DNA from: Eleusine coracana subsp. coracana
Lineage: Eukaryota; Streptophyta; Magnoliopsida; Poales; Poaceae
Length of the DNA: 64,000 nt
Assembly: GCA_032690845.1 (NCBI GenBank)
Contig: CM064422.1
Location: 1,178,001 to 1,242,000, forward strand
Direction of reading: 5' to 3'
A program made the translations under genes and the position numbers. The notes under the pieces are model-generated. The model ran no database searches and was not told the origin of the DNA. It saw only the letters and a list, made by a program, of their open reading frames with translations. The stretch's first letter is position 1; the number at the start of each line of letters is the position of its first letter. This document shows, in pieces, positions 1-12,100 of the stretch.

Positions 1-815
1 ACATCAACCGGGACCACTTCCGCGGCTACGTGTACCGGTACGTAGTGCTCACCGCCGGCGACGGCATCACCGGCCGCTCCTCATCCTCATTCACGGTGCT
101 CGCCGTGGACATGGCCGGCCTCCTGGACTGCAGCCTGACTATCCGCGTCCAGACCGTATCGTCGTCGTTGACATCGTCGGACGGGGCGGGATGCCAGTGG
201 GGCCCCGTCAACCACGCTAGCTACGAGGGCCCACCGTCAGCGCCCATGGACGGCCACGACGCCGCGGTCGTCCACGGCGGCGTCATCCACTGGTTGATGG
301 GAGGGGGCGACCATATCCTCACCTACGACGTGTTCAAGGCTACAGCGGGGATGATCGAGCTCCCCGAGGACCGCCGCCGGTTACAAAACTGGAAGGTGTG
401 GAAGTGCAGATTAAGGTCATCGTCGGACAGGAAGAAGCTGACCTTGCTCTTCGTGAACGAGTTCAAAGTGTTCGTTCGGGAACAGGTGCCGGGAGGAGGA
501 GGAGGATGGGCACGGCAGGCCACGATAGACGTGGAGGCCAGCGTCAGGTCGCTGCTAGCAGAAACTGGGTTACTGTACTTGAAGAGTGACAACTTCGTGT
601 TTAGGAACTTTGGGGACCAGAGGAGCGGCGCCGTCTTGTTCGAATACGCACATTACGTACCAAGTTTTACAAAAATCAGAGATTCTCATCATCACGAGCT
701 CTTGGTGCTCGACATGGAGACGAAGGAGATGCGCAGGATTACTGCTGAAAAGAACAAGGGAATCGCCTACGAGGTGTATCTTGCATCTCGGCTGTCCGCC
801 ATGAAAGTCTTCTGA
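1..815 (+). CDS. F-box-associated / DUF1618-type protein, 3' end of gene (partial)
   Basis: The frame is open from base 3 to a TGA at 813-815 and has no start inside the window, so the gene begins upstream; only about 270 C-terminal residues are visible. The text has the look of the grass F-box-associated beta-propeller families (DUF1618/DUF295 type): a blade around 'AVVHGGVIHWLMGGGDHIL' (about base 262-320), then 'YDVFKATAGMIELPEDRR', a Leu/Phe-rich blade 'LTLLFVNEFKVFVRE', and a final 'ELLVLDMETKEMRRI'. Such proteins usually pair an N-terminal F-box with this repeat region and act as substrate receptors of SCF ubiquitin ligases, but the F-box itself is not in view. The third codon position is strongly GC-rich at the start and falls towards the end, the usual grass gradient. 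Family placement is by pattern only. Confidence 0.6.
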   Translation, partial: INRDHFRGYVYRYVVLTAGDGITGRSSSSFTVLAVDMAGLLDCSLTIRVQTVSSSLTSSDGAGCQWGPVNHASYEGPPSAPMDGHDAAVVHGGVIHWLMGGGDHILTYDVFKATAGMIELPEDRRRLQNWKVWKCRLRSSSDRKKLTLLFVNEFKVFVREQVPGGGGGWARQATIDVEASVRSLLAETGLLYLKSDNFVFRNFGDQRSGAVLFEYAHYVPSFTKIRDSHHHELLVLDMETKEMRRITAEKNKGIAYEVYLASRLSAMKVF

Positions 816-1651
816 TGGAGCTTCGTCCATATCGCTCGAAAATTTGATCGACGACGATGCATATATATATGTCAGGTTCTCACAGAAAATTAAGTGTTAC
901 GGCAAGATATGTTTTTCTTCAGTTACTATATATTGCCATTAGTTGTACAGGACAGCGAAGCAAATGTGTACGTTAGGTTCTCACAGAAAATAGTTCAGGA
1001 CAGCAAGTATTCCGAACAAATCAAGAACTAATAATGGTATTTAGTTAATCGTTTTTCTTTCTGATCTATTTCAGTGGCTATTGGATAGCATAATAAGGCG
1101 CAGAATATTTGTCATTCATTGGTTAAGATATCTAGGTGCAGACAGGTCAATCCGTCAACTACATACTTATCCAACTGCCTGATCACTATTTTTTTTTCTG
1201 CAAAAAGAGTTCAATTGAGAAGCTCAAAGCGGAATGTTGGCCACTATTGATTACTTGCTGGAACACGTACTTCGACCTCCATAATCTATAGTCAAATGTA
1301 TTTCTAAGAACATGATTGATGTGCAGCACAATAATTGTGATCTAGTACAGTTGTAGTTTTATTTAATCTCATAGGCACAACAGCACATGGGTGAGCAAGT
1401 GAGCATGTCTCTGTCTGCTAGGACAGCTTAATTATGCCGGCATATTACCTTCTTTAGTTTCCTGAACATAATTGCCACAGTGATGCTATCGTTGTGCTAT
1501 ATGGTATCCCTTCAGAGTTCTTTGTCCTATATTACCAGCATGTCCTTTGATCAGTACATTCATTGATGGCGATAACTTATTGAAACTTTATCTAGCGTTC
1601 TAGACATGAGAGATGAGATCTGCCAATCACTATTTTGTTACCTTATTAGCC
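816..1651. other. intergenic, no gene seen
   Basis: AT-rich sequence downstream of the F-box-type gene. It will contain that gene's 3' UTR. I see no splice-compatible open frame, RNA gene or clear repeat in it. Confidence 0.5.
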
Positions 1652-2503
1652 TTGGATGTCCAATCACTTGTGTGTGACAATGGCACTGGAATGGTCAGGA
1701 TGAGCAAGGAAATTATTGCCCTTACACCAAGCAGTATGAAAATCAAGGTGGTGGCACCTCCTGAGAGAAGGTATGGTGTATAGATTTGTGGTTCAATCTT
1801 TGCCTCCCTCCACAAACATATTCCTTTTAAGTGAAAACAAATAATCAGCCATTTCAGAAATTAGCCCTGTGGATTTTTTTTCGACCTGGGAGAACTCCCA
1901 ACCCCACCTTAGAGGCGGGGGTCACAGTACGAACATAACAAAACAATCCGGAACAGGTTCAACACCCCTATCCTATCATCTGGACTTAGAATGACAAGAT
2001 AGGAGCAAACAGGGAGAAATCTACCCCTATTACAAGAACACCAGTTACTGACACAGCTAAAAATCAAAAGAGAGTCTCTTTTAGTTCACGACGGTTGACT
2101 CCACCAATTTACTCTCTCGCTTCTTGATTGTCCTGGGCCGCCTCATCCTCCTCGCTAGCTTGATCTTCATTGTCCGCCCCAGTGATTGTCAGCCTAGGAG
2201 CAACCCTTCCCTGTCTTCCCATCACCTGAAGAGCAGCTTTCATCATGGATTCTGCACCCGCCACGATCACTTCCTGCAAGTTGTGAATGGAAATTATTCT
2301 AAGTTGGTTTATACAACATGTTATTGACATTTATGGTTAAATGTGCAAGATTATTTGTTTTCATCAACTGAAGGAGATACTAGTACCATTTTACAAGCAA
2401 TAAATGTGCTAATTCTTTTTTCCTGTTGCAGATGTGGATATCCAAGTATGATGATTCTGGCCCTTCAATCGTCCATCGAAAATGCTTCGAAGTTTTCAAT
2501 CCT
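1652..2503 (+). pseudogene. actin pseudogene with internal deletion
   Basis: Three pieces of plant actin are recognisable in order. Bases 1655-1699 read D-V-Q-S-L-V-C-D-N-G-T-G-M-V-R, the actin N-terminal exon (normally ...DIQPLVCDNGTGMVK). Without a break the frame continues at about 1700 into 'MSKEIIALTPSSMKIKVVAPPERRY', which lies near codon 313 of normal actin, so roughly 290 codons are missing in frame. The next codons match YSVWIGGSILASL, but the Trp codon is TAG, followed by decay to about 1820. After a non-coding stretch, an intact acceptor (TTGCAG, ends about 2431) precedes 'MWISKYDDSGPSIVHRKCF', the last actin exon, where the normal stop is lost (TTC GAA). Introns are retained, so this is a DNA-level copy, not a processed one. 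It cannot encode actin. Confidence 0.85.
1870..2290 (-). mobile_element. possible LINE-type 3' fragment inside the actin pseudogene
   Basis: The enlarged intron position of the actin pseudogene contains a block that on the minus strand ends in '...GGAGTTCTCCCAGGTCG' followed by eight A residues (plus-strand T run at 1874-1881). A 73-codon minus-strand frame (2109-2330) covers its other end. An A-tailed, apparently 5'-truncated block is what a LINE-like retroposition would leave. No reverse transcriptase text is present and I could not define a target-site duplication, so this is tentative. Confidence 0.3.
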
Positions 2504-3696
2504 TGTAACTTATATCTCCAGCAGTGACGGATTATTTGCTAGGGTATGCCATAATAAACTTTGTGCAAAAAAATACTATTAGAACTAACTATAGCTAACA
2601 AACCAATTGAGCCATGTTATTTTTATAAATTTAGATAACAAATTATTATTTTTATACTCACTTTACACTATATCTATAAATATTTTACCCAAATCTAGGG
2701 TATGCCATACCCCTTAGATCCGCCCCTAATCTCTAGTCGTGTTAGTTTGCATTGTCTTGTGTGCCACTATCAATCTGTGAAGTATATTTCTGATTTTTTT
2801 GTGAGCAGATTTGGGTCTGTACTAGTATTACGGCCTGAGGGAAGAATTTGTTGAAATGCCTTGTTTCAAGCGACTCAGATGCTGTCAAAAGTAGTGAGAC
2901 ATGTACCGGTTTGGGCACTACTGTTTTATCCACAACAGTGGCCCTATGTATCCATATGCTGTATGATCCCTTTCATGAGCTCTAAGAACAGTAGCACGAA
3001 GATCACATTACATTGTAGTTTCTTATAGATGCTTCTTCCTCCTGTTAGTGAAGTCACAACTAACGCCGCCCTTGTGTTTTCTTAGGTCCCAATCGTGTTT
3101 AAAATATGGAGACGGCAAGCACAGCCAAATGGAAAGGCACACAAGTCCGGGTAGGTATATGGACAAGAGGAGCCAAACGTCACCATGTCCTGTGCACGAC
3201 CTAAATGCAGTCGCTATCAAGATGACAACAGCCAGCGGTTACCTTCAGCATCCCCAGCCCACGAGAAACTCAAGATTCTTGACACAGAAAGCATGTCCTC
3301 ATCTAGATCTGGATTTGGATTGTTATATCTCACGCATCTTTCAGTTTTGCAGTTGTCGCATGCATCCAGATCAAGGACAAGATCCAATTCAGCAAGACTG
3401 TAATTGCATGACTGAGGCAGTATTCGGAACTTCGGACGGTATAACATACTACAGTAGCATTCAGAATCAAGAACTGAAAACAACACTACCAGACATATAA
3501 AAAAACATAAAGTTGCACTATTATGGCATCGCACAAGTTTATTATTGACTAGCTAGTATTTCCATGGGTTCCCAATCTTAATGCACCACTTGAACACACT
3601 AAATGGAACATAAAAGACAACCGTACAAGTTGATGCCAGTTTCACAACTGGTAGGAAGGATGAATCTTGACGACCCCGTGCCAGATTTGACAAAAC
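2504..3696. other. intergenic, no gene seen
   Basis: Between the actin pseudogene and the ferredoxin stop codon. The motif AGGGTATGCCATA occurs near 2540 and 2698, suggesting an old repeat. Overlapping frames of 105-150 codons on opposite strands at 3048-3534 have no recognisable domain and conflict with each other. The last ~160 bases are probably the ferredoxin 3' UTR. Confidence 0.4.
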
Positions 3697-4152
3697 CTAG
3701 TACAGATCACCTTCTTTGTGAGTGTGGATGACACAGTCAGACTTGGGGTACGACACACATGTCAGCACATAGCCTTCTTCCTGCTGCCCGTCATCAAGGA
3801 AGGATCCGTCTGACTGATCTACCTCACCAGACTCAATTTTTCCAGCGCAGGTGGAACAAGCCCCAGCACGGCACGAGTATGGCAACTCAACACCATTATC
3901 CTCAGCAGCATCAAGGATGTAGGAGTCATCTGGGGCATCGAACACATACTCTTTCCCTTCTGGTGTTACAAGCTTGACCTTGTAGACAGCCATTGCAGAA
4001 ACATCGAGCTTCTTGGAGGTCTTCAGGCTTGGGACATGCATACCTTGGCTGAAGAAACTTACGGATGAAGGACTCTTAACCACCGTCTGTGGGGCCTGAG
4101 TTCTAACGTTGCTCAGGAGGGAGCAGGAAGTCGCAAATGTGCTGATGGACAT
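3697..4152 (-). CDS. plastid 2Fe-2S ferredoxin, root (non-photosynthetic) type
   Basis: A 151-residue ferredoxin precursor that carries electrons in plastids. Residues 1-54 are a Ser/Thr/Lys-rich transit peptide; the mature protein starts at A-V-Y-K-V-K (55). The cluster ligands are Cys94, Cys99, Cys102 and Cys132 in the plant spacing C-x4-C-x2-C-x29-C ('SCRAGACSTCAG', 'VLTC'). The C-terminus 'YPKSDCVIHTHKEGDLY' and 'FLDDGQQEEGYVLTC' match the root-type isoforms (maize FdIII/FdVI class) rather than leaf ferredoxin, whose end is 'HKEEELTGA'. Root-type ferredoxins take electrons from NADPH via root FNR and feed nitrite reductase, glutamate synthase and sulfite reductase. The coding region is a single exon; a leader intron precedes it. 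The start is supported by the complete transit peptide. The isoform call is from remembered sequences. Confidence 0.95.
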   Translation of the reverse strand: MSISTFATSCSLLSNVRTQAPQTVVKSPSSVSFFSQGMHVPSLKTSKKLDVSAMAVYKVKLVTPEGKEYVFDAPDDSYILDAAEDNGVELPYSCRAGACSTCAGKIESGEVDQSDGSFLDDGQQEEGYVLTCVSYPKSDCVIHTHKEGDLY

Positions 4153-5340
4153 CTTGAAACCTGATAGGATTCAAAATCAACAAAATTAATCATCTCACCA
4201 TCACAAGGTCTTAACATACAAAATTACAGGCCCTCACGTAACACAGGACAAAAGGAATCTATTCCCAGGCATCCACATATTAAACACGATCATCAACCTT
4301 AACATGCCACAAACTCAAACAGGCCATGGGTCATGGCTTGAAGCTACAATAGCAAGAACAAATACAAATCTTTAGCCAATTTCCAAATATTTACATGAAT
4401 CTACATAATCCAGAAAAGTCCTTGATACTGAATGAAACAATCAGAACTCACTACGTAACAATCTGTCGATCAACTGATTAGATCGCTATGCAAAGGTAAT
4501 AAACTACTGATACGGATCATCATAAAAGCCATACTGATACAGTTATAATATAATAGTCAGATAAATGGGGATATATGCCAATGGTATGTTCACCAAGGAA
4601 GAAAAATGGGCCCATGCCATCCATTCCCTCCATTGAAAGGGCACGATTACTATGTGGAGCGATATGAGAACAGCAGGCATTGCAAATCCCACCATTCACT
4701 CGAAGCTCCAGGGACATGATACACACCGTTGGAGAAATCAATTTCACAATTATTTAGCACAAGATGTCGAAAATTTCAACAGACAAACTCTAGGTATCTA
4801 CGCAAGTAATGGGTTCTCGGGTTCAGGACTATCAAATACACACAGCCGACGAGGTCTAGTCGTCATGCATCAGCAGCTACTCCTAAATCCACCACTTATC
4901 TCGTCAAGGTGTGCTACAGAACTACAAAATATGAAAGGGTTAAAAGCTAGGGAAAACAACCTCTAATCAGTCGTCAAATCCGAACTTAAAACCATAGTAC
5001 TCGAGCAAACCGTTGTTCCTGAATGGTACTAACGGTGCATCACCGGCTAGACTACTAGAGACCAGCTCGTTTCACGCAAGACGGGAAACCAGATCAAATC
5101 AAACACCTAGAGACAGGAACAGATAGGCGAGAGATCCTCAAGACCCCGAGCCAGCCTCGCGGGGGAAGAGATAGGTAAGAGGGAGATTCTACCTCACGGC
5201 TGAGACGGCGGGCGACGAGAGATCGGAGGAGGCAGCGAGGCGGCGGCAGCGCAGGGGTCTAGCCTCTTCCTCCTCTCTGTCTCGCGCCGCGTCTCTTTTT
5301 TTGTCACCCTCGCGGCGTGGAGAGCAGAGCGTAGTGGCCG
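4153..5340 (-). promoter_or_regulatory. ferredoxin 5' leader with an intron
   Basis: Reading the minus strand, a GC-rich leader exon (about 5340 down to 5193) ends in 'GCCGTGAG|GTAGAATC', and an acceptor 'CCTATCAG|GTTTCAAG' lies 8 bases before the ATG. This predicts a 5'-UTR intron of about 1.03 kb (4161-5192). Leader introns often raise expression of plant housekeeping genes. The splice sites are read directly; the transcript start is inferred. Confidence 0.6.
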
Positions 5341-6855
5341 GGGCGGCGGCGGCGGCCAAACCCTCGTTTTTAATGACGCGCGCGGGTGGGATGGATGGTG
5401 GAATCCGGGTGCGCTTCCAGCCCGCCGGCTTGGGGTGGGTGGGCGGTTTCCAGACTCCAGCAGTTTCGGCTCCCAATTCATTTCACCGGGACGGATCCCA
5501 TGGAAGCTTCCCGAAGCGAACACATCGTTCTTTTTTTTTCCTAAAAAAATTTGATTGGAGAAGGAACGAAACCTGTGATTTGCGTTTGGGCCAGAGAGCA
5601 TTCAGCTCGGAAATGGCTGGGCCTACCAAACAATAAAAGTCAGTGCTCAAAAAAAAAAAAAAGTGAAAGTCTTCTCTCTCTTTTTATGAACAAGCAAAGA
5701 GTGTCTTCTACTTGGACGAGATGAAGAAAAGGATTTGAGTAAACAGAGTACAGTATCCCGTCGTCTCCAACTAAATCACGTCACGGGGTGTCAACACATT
5801 TTTTTGGCACCTACGACTCGCTTAGGCACGGAATGCATGATGATGCAGCATTGAGCGCCATTGAACGGAATTTCCACGGACTCCGACACGAACCACGCCA
5901 TTATCATGTGACAAACCAACTTTAAGACTCCATTTTCTACCTGTACTGTACATGGACAATGGCAACCAACACATGACTACATGAGTTTGAATGTACCACC
6001 TGCTAGACTTGCTAGCAATGACGCACATGCAACGCAAATGTCCTTTTGGGTCACAACGTGAGCAGGATGTAGAAAACATGCCGCTGACCGTAGCCCATCA
6101 GCATGGAATGAAATTGCACGCAACGATGAGCAGCTTTTTATTGCCACGCATCACGTGTTTTGACTCCCATCCAACGCCCATTCATCGGTCACGTTCAATA
6201 TACCAACCTCCAAATGAAAACGAGAACAATTTTTGAAGCAATGACGAGGCATGGCATTAAGAGTTCACCAATTACTCGAGCGTTGTCATGCATGGCTCCA
6301 CGCCAATAGCACAGAAGTTCAACACATGATTTATTTTCTGGAGTTCTCACAAGTTGATAATGAAACCACACCACTGATCGAGCAGTTTGAAATCACTAAG
6401 TTTCAGCTTGGAGAGGAAAAACATTAATGGTCGCATGTTGTTCACCAGAGTATGGCATATACACTTGTACAGTCAGGTCGCCAAAACATACAACTGTGCA
6501 CTGTGCTACAAGGAGGTAAAGGCAGGATCAAAGCGGTAGAGAACAAGCGCCAGCGCCAAGTCTCTTTTGTCAACTCACCCCCCACGAGTTGCCAGCTTCA
6601 ATTTGCACATTTCTATTATGCACAATTCCAGGAATGTTCTTCAATCTATATTTTGGAGAAAAAAAATTGGTACGTCTGTCATCATTGTAATATGCAGCAT
6701 CATGTCCTATTAACACCTGAAACAAAGATGGAGATGATATGAACCAAAAGCTAAAAGTTGTGGCAATAAAAAGCAGAATGATGCCATAATATAACAATTA
6801 AGTTAAAAAAAACCCTACCAAGCAAGCAAAGAGGCACAACTTTCAAGATGACATC
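5341..6855. other. intergenic between ferredoxin promoter and kelch gene 3' end
   Basis: The GC-rich 5341-5500 part is probably ferredoxin promoter. The remainder is AT-rich with short homopolymer runs (for example A12 near 5650). The part next to 6856 should hold the 3' UTR of the minus-strand kelch gene. No other gene is visible. Confidence 0.5.
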
Positions 6856-9800
6856 TCATGTTGAAAGCAGCTTTCCATACTCACTCAGCAAGATGGGAAT
6901 GTCATCCATGCGTAACTGAGGCAATGAAAAGAGAGAATGTTATACAAACTTCATCAATTGTTTGGATGCGATCATTTGTGACAGATGACATGATTCCAGA
7001 CACTGCTATATACATACCTGTGAAGCACTTTTCAAATGGAAAAATCGCTGAGATCCTATTTCTTGAAAAGCTGGCAATGGATTTTCACTGTAGTTGTTGC
7101 AGCAAGAAAATGATATCATAATCAAGCAAAAATACTACTAAACTATTTAGCTTAAATAGAGAACTCAATAGTTAGATTGCAGAAGTAATCCTTTTCCGGC
7201 AACTAGCATAACGAGGCATGACCATGGCCAAGTTACTTGCACATGTTCAATATTAGAACAAGTAAACCAGATCTGAAAAAAAAAACAGTTTATTTTCAAC
7301 TGATTTGCCCCAATCCGTGTTAAGAGCTGGAAAATAGTATCGACATACCATAATTTCCACCATAAAATACATCATTTACAAGGCAAATCCACAAGATTCA
7401 ACACTACACATTAGCAATTACTATCTGATGAAAATTCCGAATATGAGTTCATTTCTAGCAGCTCAGGCCATTGCCATGATAGCAAAGAGAAATAATTCAA
7501 GGGCCAGAAGATAAATGATGTAACAAGGACATGTCAATGTTGCACCAGGCTGCTTCCAGATTCACAGAAAAGCACATAACAGATGTAGAATGAAGAATGA
7601 AAGGTAGAAAGCATACGCATAGCATCGAAGAATTAGACGTTGGTAGTCCCTTAGCAAAGGGCCCATTTCCTGCAGTTGTAGTGAGGTAGCTGGACAACTT
7701 CTCCAATGATCACGAAGTACCTTCCAATCGCAGACAAAATGTCAAAACTCCTTCAGAAGCAGATATATGTGAGTTACAGCAAAAGTGAGGCATAATTACC
7801 TGAATGGAAGCAACCTGGTCGCTAGCTGGAAGCGATTGACCAGCAAGCCTAGAGGACAATTCCACAAGTTCTTTATCATTGATTTCATCAACAAAACTTG
7901 TTGAAACTTCCTCAGAAAGTGGAATTCCCAGTCGTTTAGCCAATTCAGTTATCGGGGACTCTTGAGTTTGTGTCTCCTGCAATCAGCACATGTTTTAGAC
8001 ATTGCAAACTTTTTCTGTCAACCTGAAATATTAAAAATGAATTCCCACATAGGTAAGCACATACCTTTAACTTGGATTGCTGGGTGTCACCATTTGTAGT
8101 GCTTGGTTTGCTGTCTGAGTCGACGTTAGGAGCTGACTCTCGTTTCGCAATAGGGTCATCTGAACATAAGGTAGAATTCAGAAAAAAAGACAATTTAAGC
8201 CTCTCCACTAAGTGTCGTGGAACAAAATGAGTTCCTTTGTATGACCAGTTAAGTAGCAAATAACTGCAGTTAGTCAAATGAGTTCCTTTATCTTGTGATG
8301 TTGCAAATCAATAAAACAACCCCATTTTACCCCATGTGACCCTCAAGATATCAATGTACAGATACAGTTTCCTTTATTTTAACACATCAGAGAAGTTTTG
8401 GTCATTATACCTTCAGGAACAAGCCACCACAAATCGCCAAACGTATTTTTTCCATCAAATCCACCAAATAGAAGAAACCGAGACCCTATGGATGTCATGG
8501 AATGATATGCCCGAGGAGGAGGTGGGTCATTGCTTGTTGGTAGACGCTTCCATTGAACAGAGACTGCAAGGGATCAAAGCATTAGTGAACAGTGATGCAA
8601 TGTTGGAATTTTAAACTGTTGATGTCGGAATTTTAAACTGTTGCTTGCAATAAATATGTGTGACAAAAATAAGTAGAGGTGATTTATGAGGGTTTTGTCC
8701 AAGTAGTTTATAAGGCAGATGGCTAGAGCTAGTGGGCTGCATGCACACTCTTCTCATGAAACAAAGGCTGATTTATGCTGGATGTTTGCGTGCCCAATCA
8801 GCATTTATGGACACAGATTTAATATGTTGATTACTTATTAGGTTAAGCCTGAAAGTCCAGCTAGTGGGCTGCATGTACACTCTTCTCATAAAACAAAGGC
8901 TGATTTATGTTGGATGTTTTAACAAATTGAATATCTGCATAGATACATGCCCAATCAGCATTTATACACACAGATTTGATATGTCGATTACTTATTAGGT
9001 TAAGCCAAAAGTTCAGTTTTTAGTTGCATCATAAAAAGGCTCAACTCAACATATAACTAGCAAGCATTCTTTTGCAATAGAATAAAAAGGCCCAACTCAA
9101 GAAAATCAAATATATGGTGCTTTCAATATATATTGCAAGGAAGATACAAGTTCCAATTTACAAGTCTAGCAAACAGGAAAGTCGTAGTCACATCTTACCC
9201 CTGTCCAAAATAATGCATTCATTGTAATACACGTCATATCTACTTAGCCAACCACCAGTTCCGTGTCCTCCAAAAAGTAAGAGCTGACAAGAAAGATCCA
9301 TATGTCTTCAGTTGTGTGATTGCACAGATAAAATTTTGCAACGTGAGAACAATTCAAGATAAAACCAACTTCTGATCGTAGACTCTAAAGTTGAACAACA
9401 AAGAACCTCAGGAGTCAGGATGCAAAGGCTCCTGGTACTTTTTAATGCCTCTGGGCTCAGAGAAGAAGACAATTATTTTCATTATTTTCTTGATCATTCA
9501 TTGATTCAATATAAATTGAAAATTGTTGGATCATTTTTTATCCAGTTAATGACAATTAAGCAAGGCTGTGCTAAAATACTGTTTTCATCACCAATCTAAG
9601 TTGACGATAATGTGGTGGACATAAAGATAACTCATATCTTAAAATTCCACTTAGGATACTTTGGAGGAGGTACATAATATTTTTTTGTAGTGAAGGCAAC
9701 AAGGGCGTACCCAGAAGGCAATATATTTGTTGTAGCAGGAAACTCATAACCAGGGTTGACATTCTAAAATATGTTCCTACTATTTTCTAATACCTCAGAT

Positions 9801-12100
9801 TGCCTCAAGGAGTACCAATTCTGCAACTGTAGCATATATGGTTTATATGATGACAATGGTACTTTATATCAATGCACTCAGAAAGATGGAAAAAAAAGTT
9901 CAAACAGAAATATCACGGGATAAAACTACGTACATAAGGTCCACCAGAGGTTACTGAATGGCCACACCGAGGGGAGGGAGACTGCCCTGGAAGCTTCAAT
10001 TGTGTCCAACCTGGTGTCTCATTATCTTCCAAAGTAAACAAAATCAGGTTCTGGTTAAGTGGTTTGATACTAATAACATAAAAATAAAGGATGAACCAGA
10101 TAATTTAACAGGAGAGAAAATATTTGACAAGAAGCAGTTAGTACAAACAAAGTGTAAAGAAAGGTGTTCCACATAGTCATAATCTACAACCATTCAAACT
10201 GGCTAAGTTCCAGGTGCATTGTTAGTTCAGCTGGTGTCATCACAACACTTGCAACATATGCCTCATTTTTTCTTTGAACTCAAGTAGATTTACAGCTAAA
10301 TAGGAAATACCTTCTTCAGTAATACCCTTTAAAGCCCATAAATCGCCCATTATCGGCCCTGCTCCACCTGTGGGGGGAAGAAGATATAACATGAATGAGA
10401 ATAGCCTATTGATGGCCAAAAATTTATGCATTAAATCCTTATTCACGGTAAATTATCACCAGAATTCATATGAGGAAGTCTCATCAGAAAAATAGTTCAT
10501 CTTTTCACAAGCCAAATCTACATGAAAATGAAATAATTACATAGGTCTAAAAGGAAATAACATAAGTCAAGTAAAAAGATGAATATAATCCCTAAATCAA
10601 AAGATAATGCAAGTATACAGCTAAATGGAAACAAAGTTTTGATAAGGATTGATTTCCAAATACTGAAATTATCCAACCGCATCAAAGCATATTTCATTTC
10701 ACTTGTTTGTCAGATTCCAATAACATTAAAAACATCAACAAATTTACTTTCAATCTTGGGATCAGAGAAGGAATGTCATACATATCAGCTAGTTGGCCAC
10801 ACGAAATAAAAAGTCAATAATAGAACAGTCTTTGAGAAACTCACAAAAGCAAGAAAAAAGCAATTACCTCTGCCTCCAAATATAAGCAGCCTCTTCTCAA
10901 TCATGGTGGCAGAATGCCCACATCTTGGAGGCGGCACAGATCCGGTAACCGCTAATTCTGTCCACTCGAGTGACACTATCCAAGAGAGAATAGAAGAAAT
11001 GAATTCTCAAATACTTTGATGCAGTCTTCAAAGAATACATCCAATGCCCAATACAGATTGAATAAGAAGCAGCTTGCTCACTCGTGTCCATGATATACAC
11101 ATCCGACAGCCACTTTTTGCCATCCCAACCACCATACCTGAATAGATATGAACAAAATGTTTTTTTCACATGTGATGGCTCGTAAAATAACTATGAGCAA
11201 ACATATCAAACAAAAAGTCCTTACATAACAATTTTTCTGTTTCCTATGGCTGAAGCAGCAGCAAACTCCCTTGGTGATGGCAAATCCCCAAAGCCAGTCA
11301 GCTCCGACCATTGCCATATTTCTGAAACAAGACATATAGGTTATAGAGAAAAGAAGGGGATCTCTATAAGAACTTAACAAATCATAACGGTTTACCAGTG
11401 TCAAGCATCCAGAAATCACCCAGCCTATACAGAAAAAAAAAACCCACATAAACAATAAGCATGAAAATCATCTATGTTATGCTGTCAACTTTGCTGGATA
11501 GACTATATGGACTGCATACCTCCTGCCCCCGGAACGGCCACCAAAGATGAACATGTTGCAGTCAATCACGACAGCTACATGAAACGCTCTTGGGCTCGGG
11601 CCTATCTGACCATCTGATCCATTTCCAGTACATTCAGGTGTGTACCACAACCTATTCTCTGCAATACAAGTTGAGTTCAAAAGTTTAACAGGCAAGATTC
11701 AGTATAATCTGATTATCTCAAGTGCCTAAATGGCAACCACATGTAATCAATGATGCCTTCCGGCATGTACTCAATTAGATGGGGGGCAATAACGCAGAGC
11801 AATTACAAACGTTTCTAGTGAGATCCAATTTACCAACATCATAGACGGAGACGTCGGAGAGGAAGCGCTTGTCTGCGAATCCGCCGAAGACTACCACCTT
11901 AGACTTGCCGATGCTCACAGCCGTGTGGCCGCTGCAGGTGATCGCGAATTTTCGTGCAGCCGTTAGGAAGGTGGGCTTAAAGCGAAGACGACGACGAGGG
12001 CAAGGAGGGTGGAATACCTGCGGGCAGTGGGGCGGTCGCCCCCGAAGTCGGAGGAGTCGGCCTTCACCCAGTGCATCTGCTTCGGCTGCAGCTGCTGCAT
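6856..12100 (-). CDS. kelch-repeat protein, At2g36360-like (16 exons)
   Basis: Exons (minus): 12100-12018, 11931-11834, 11658-11520, 11424-11396, 11321-11225, 11137-11082, 10975-10868, 10367-10311, 10025-9934, 9283-9199, 8563-8411, 8159-8065, 7976-7800, 7720-7617, 7087-7018, 6915-6856. They sum to 1503 bp, giving 500 aa with all GT-AG introns. The first 350 or so residues are kelch blades ('SGHTAV..VVVFGG', '[17 protein letters not shown]', '[16 protein letters not shown]', '[15 protein letters not shown]', '[16 protein letters not shown]'), forming a beta-propeller. The tail is helical and ends '[15 protein letters not shown]'. The whole order matches what I remember of Arabidopsis At2g36360, a galactose-oxidase/kelch family protein of unknown role. 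The start could be 12100 (MQQLQPKQ...) or the in-frame ATG at 12076 ([13 protein letters not shown]), which resembles the Arabidopsis start more closely. Confidence 0.9.
8727..9014. repeat. imperfect tandem duplication in kelch-gene intron 10
   Basis: A unit starting 'AGCTAGTGGGCTGCATG' occurs at 8727 and again at 8859. Both copies run through 'CAATCAGCATTTAT' to 'ATTACTTATTAGGTTAAGCC'. The second copy is about 24 bp longer because of an internal insertion (around 8921-8948). It lies entirely inside the intron between exons 10 and 11. Confidence 0.8.

Noticed and set aside
3048..3534. Overlapping open frames of 150 and 105 codons on opposite strands
   Set aside because: No domain, no supporting promoter, codon use unlike the nearby genes; they contradict each other.
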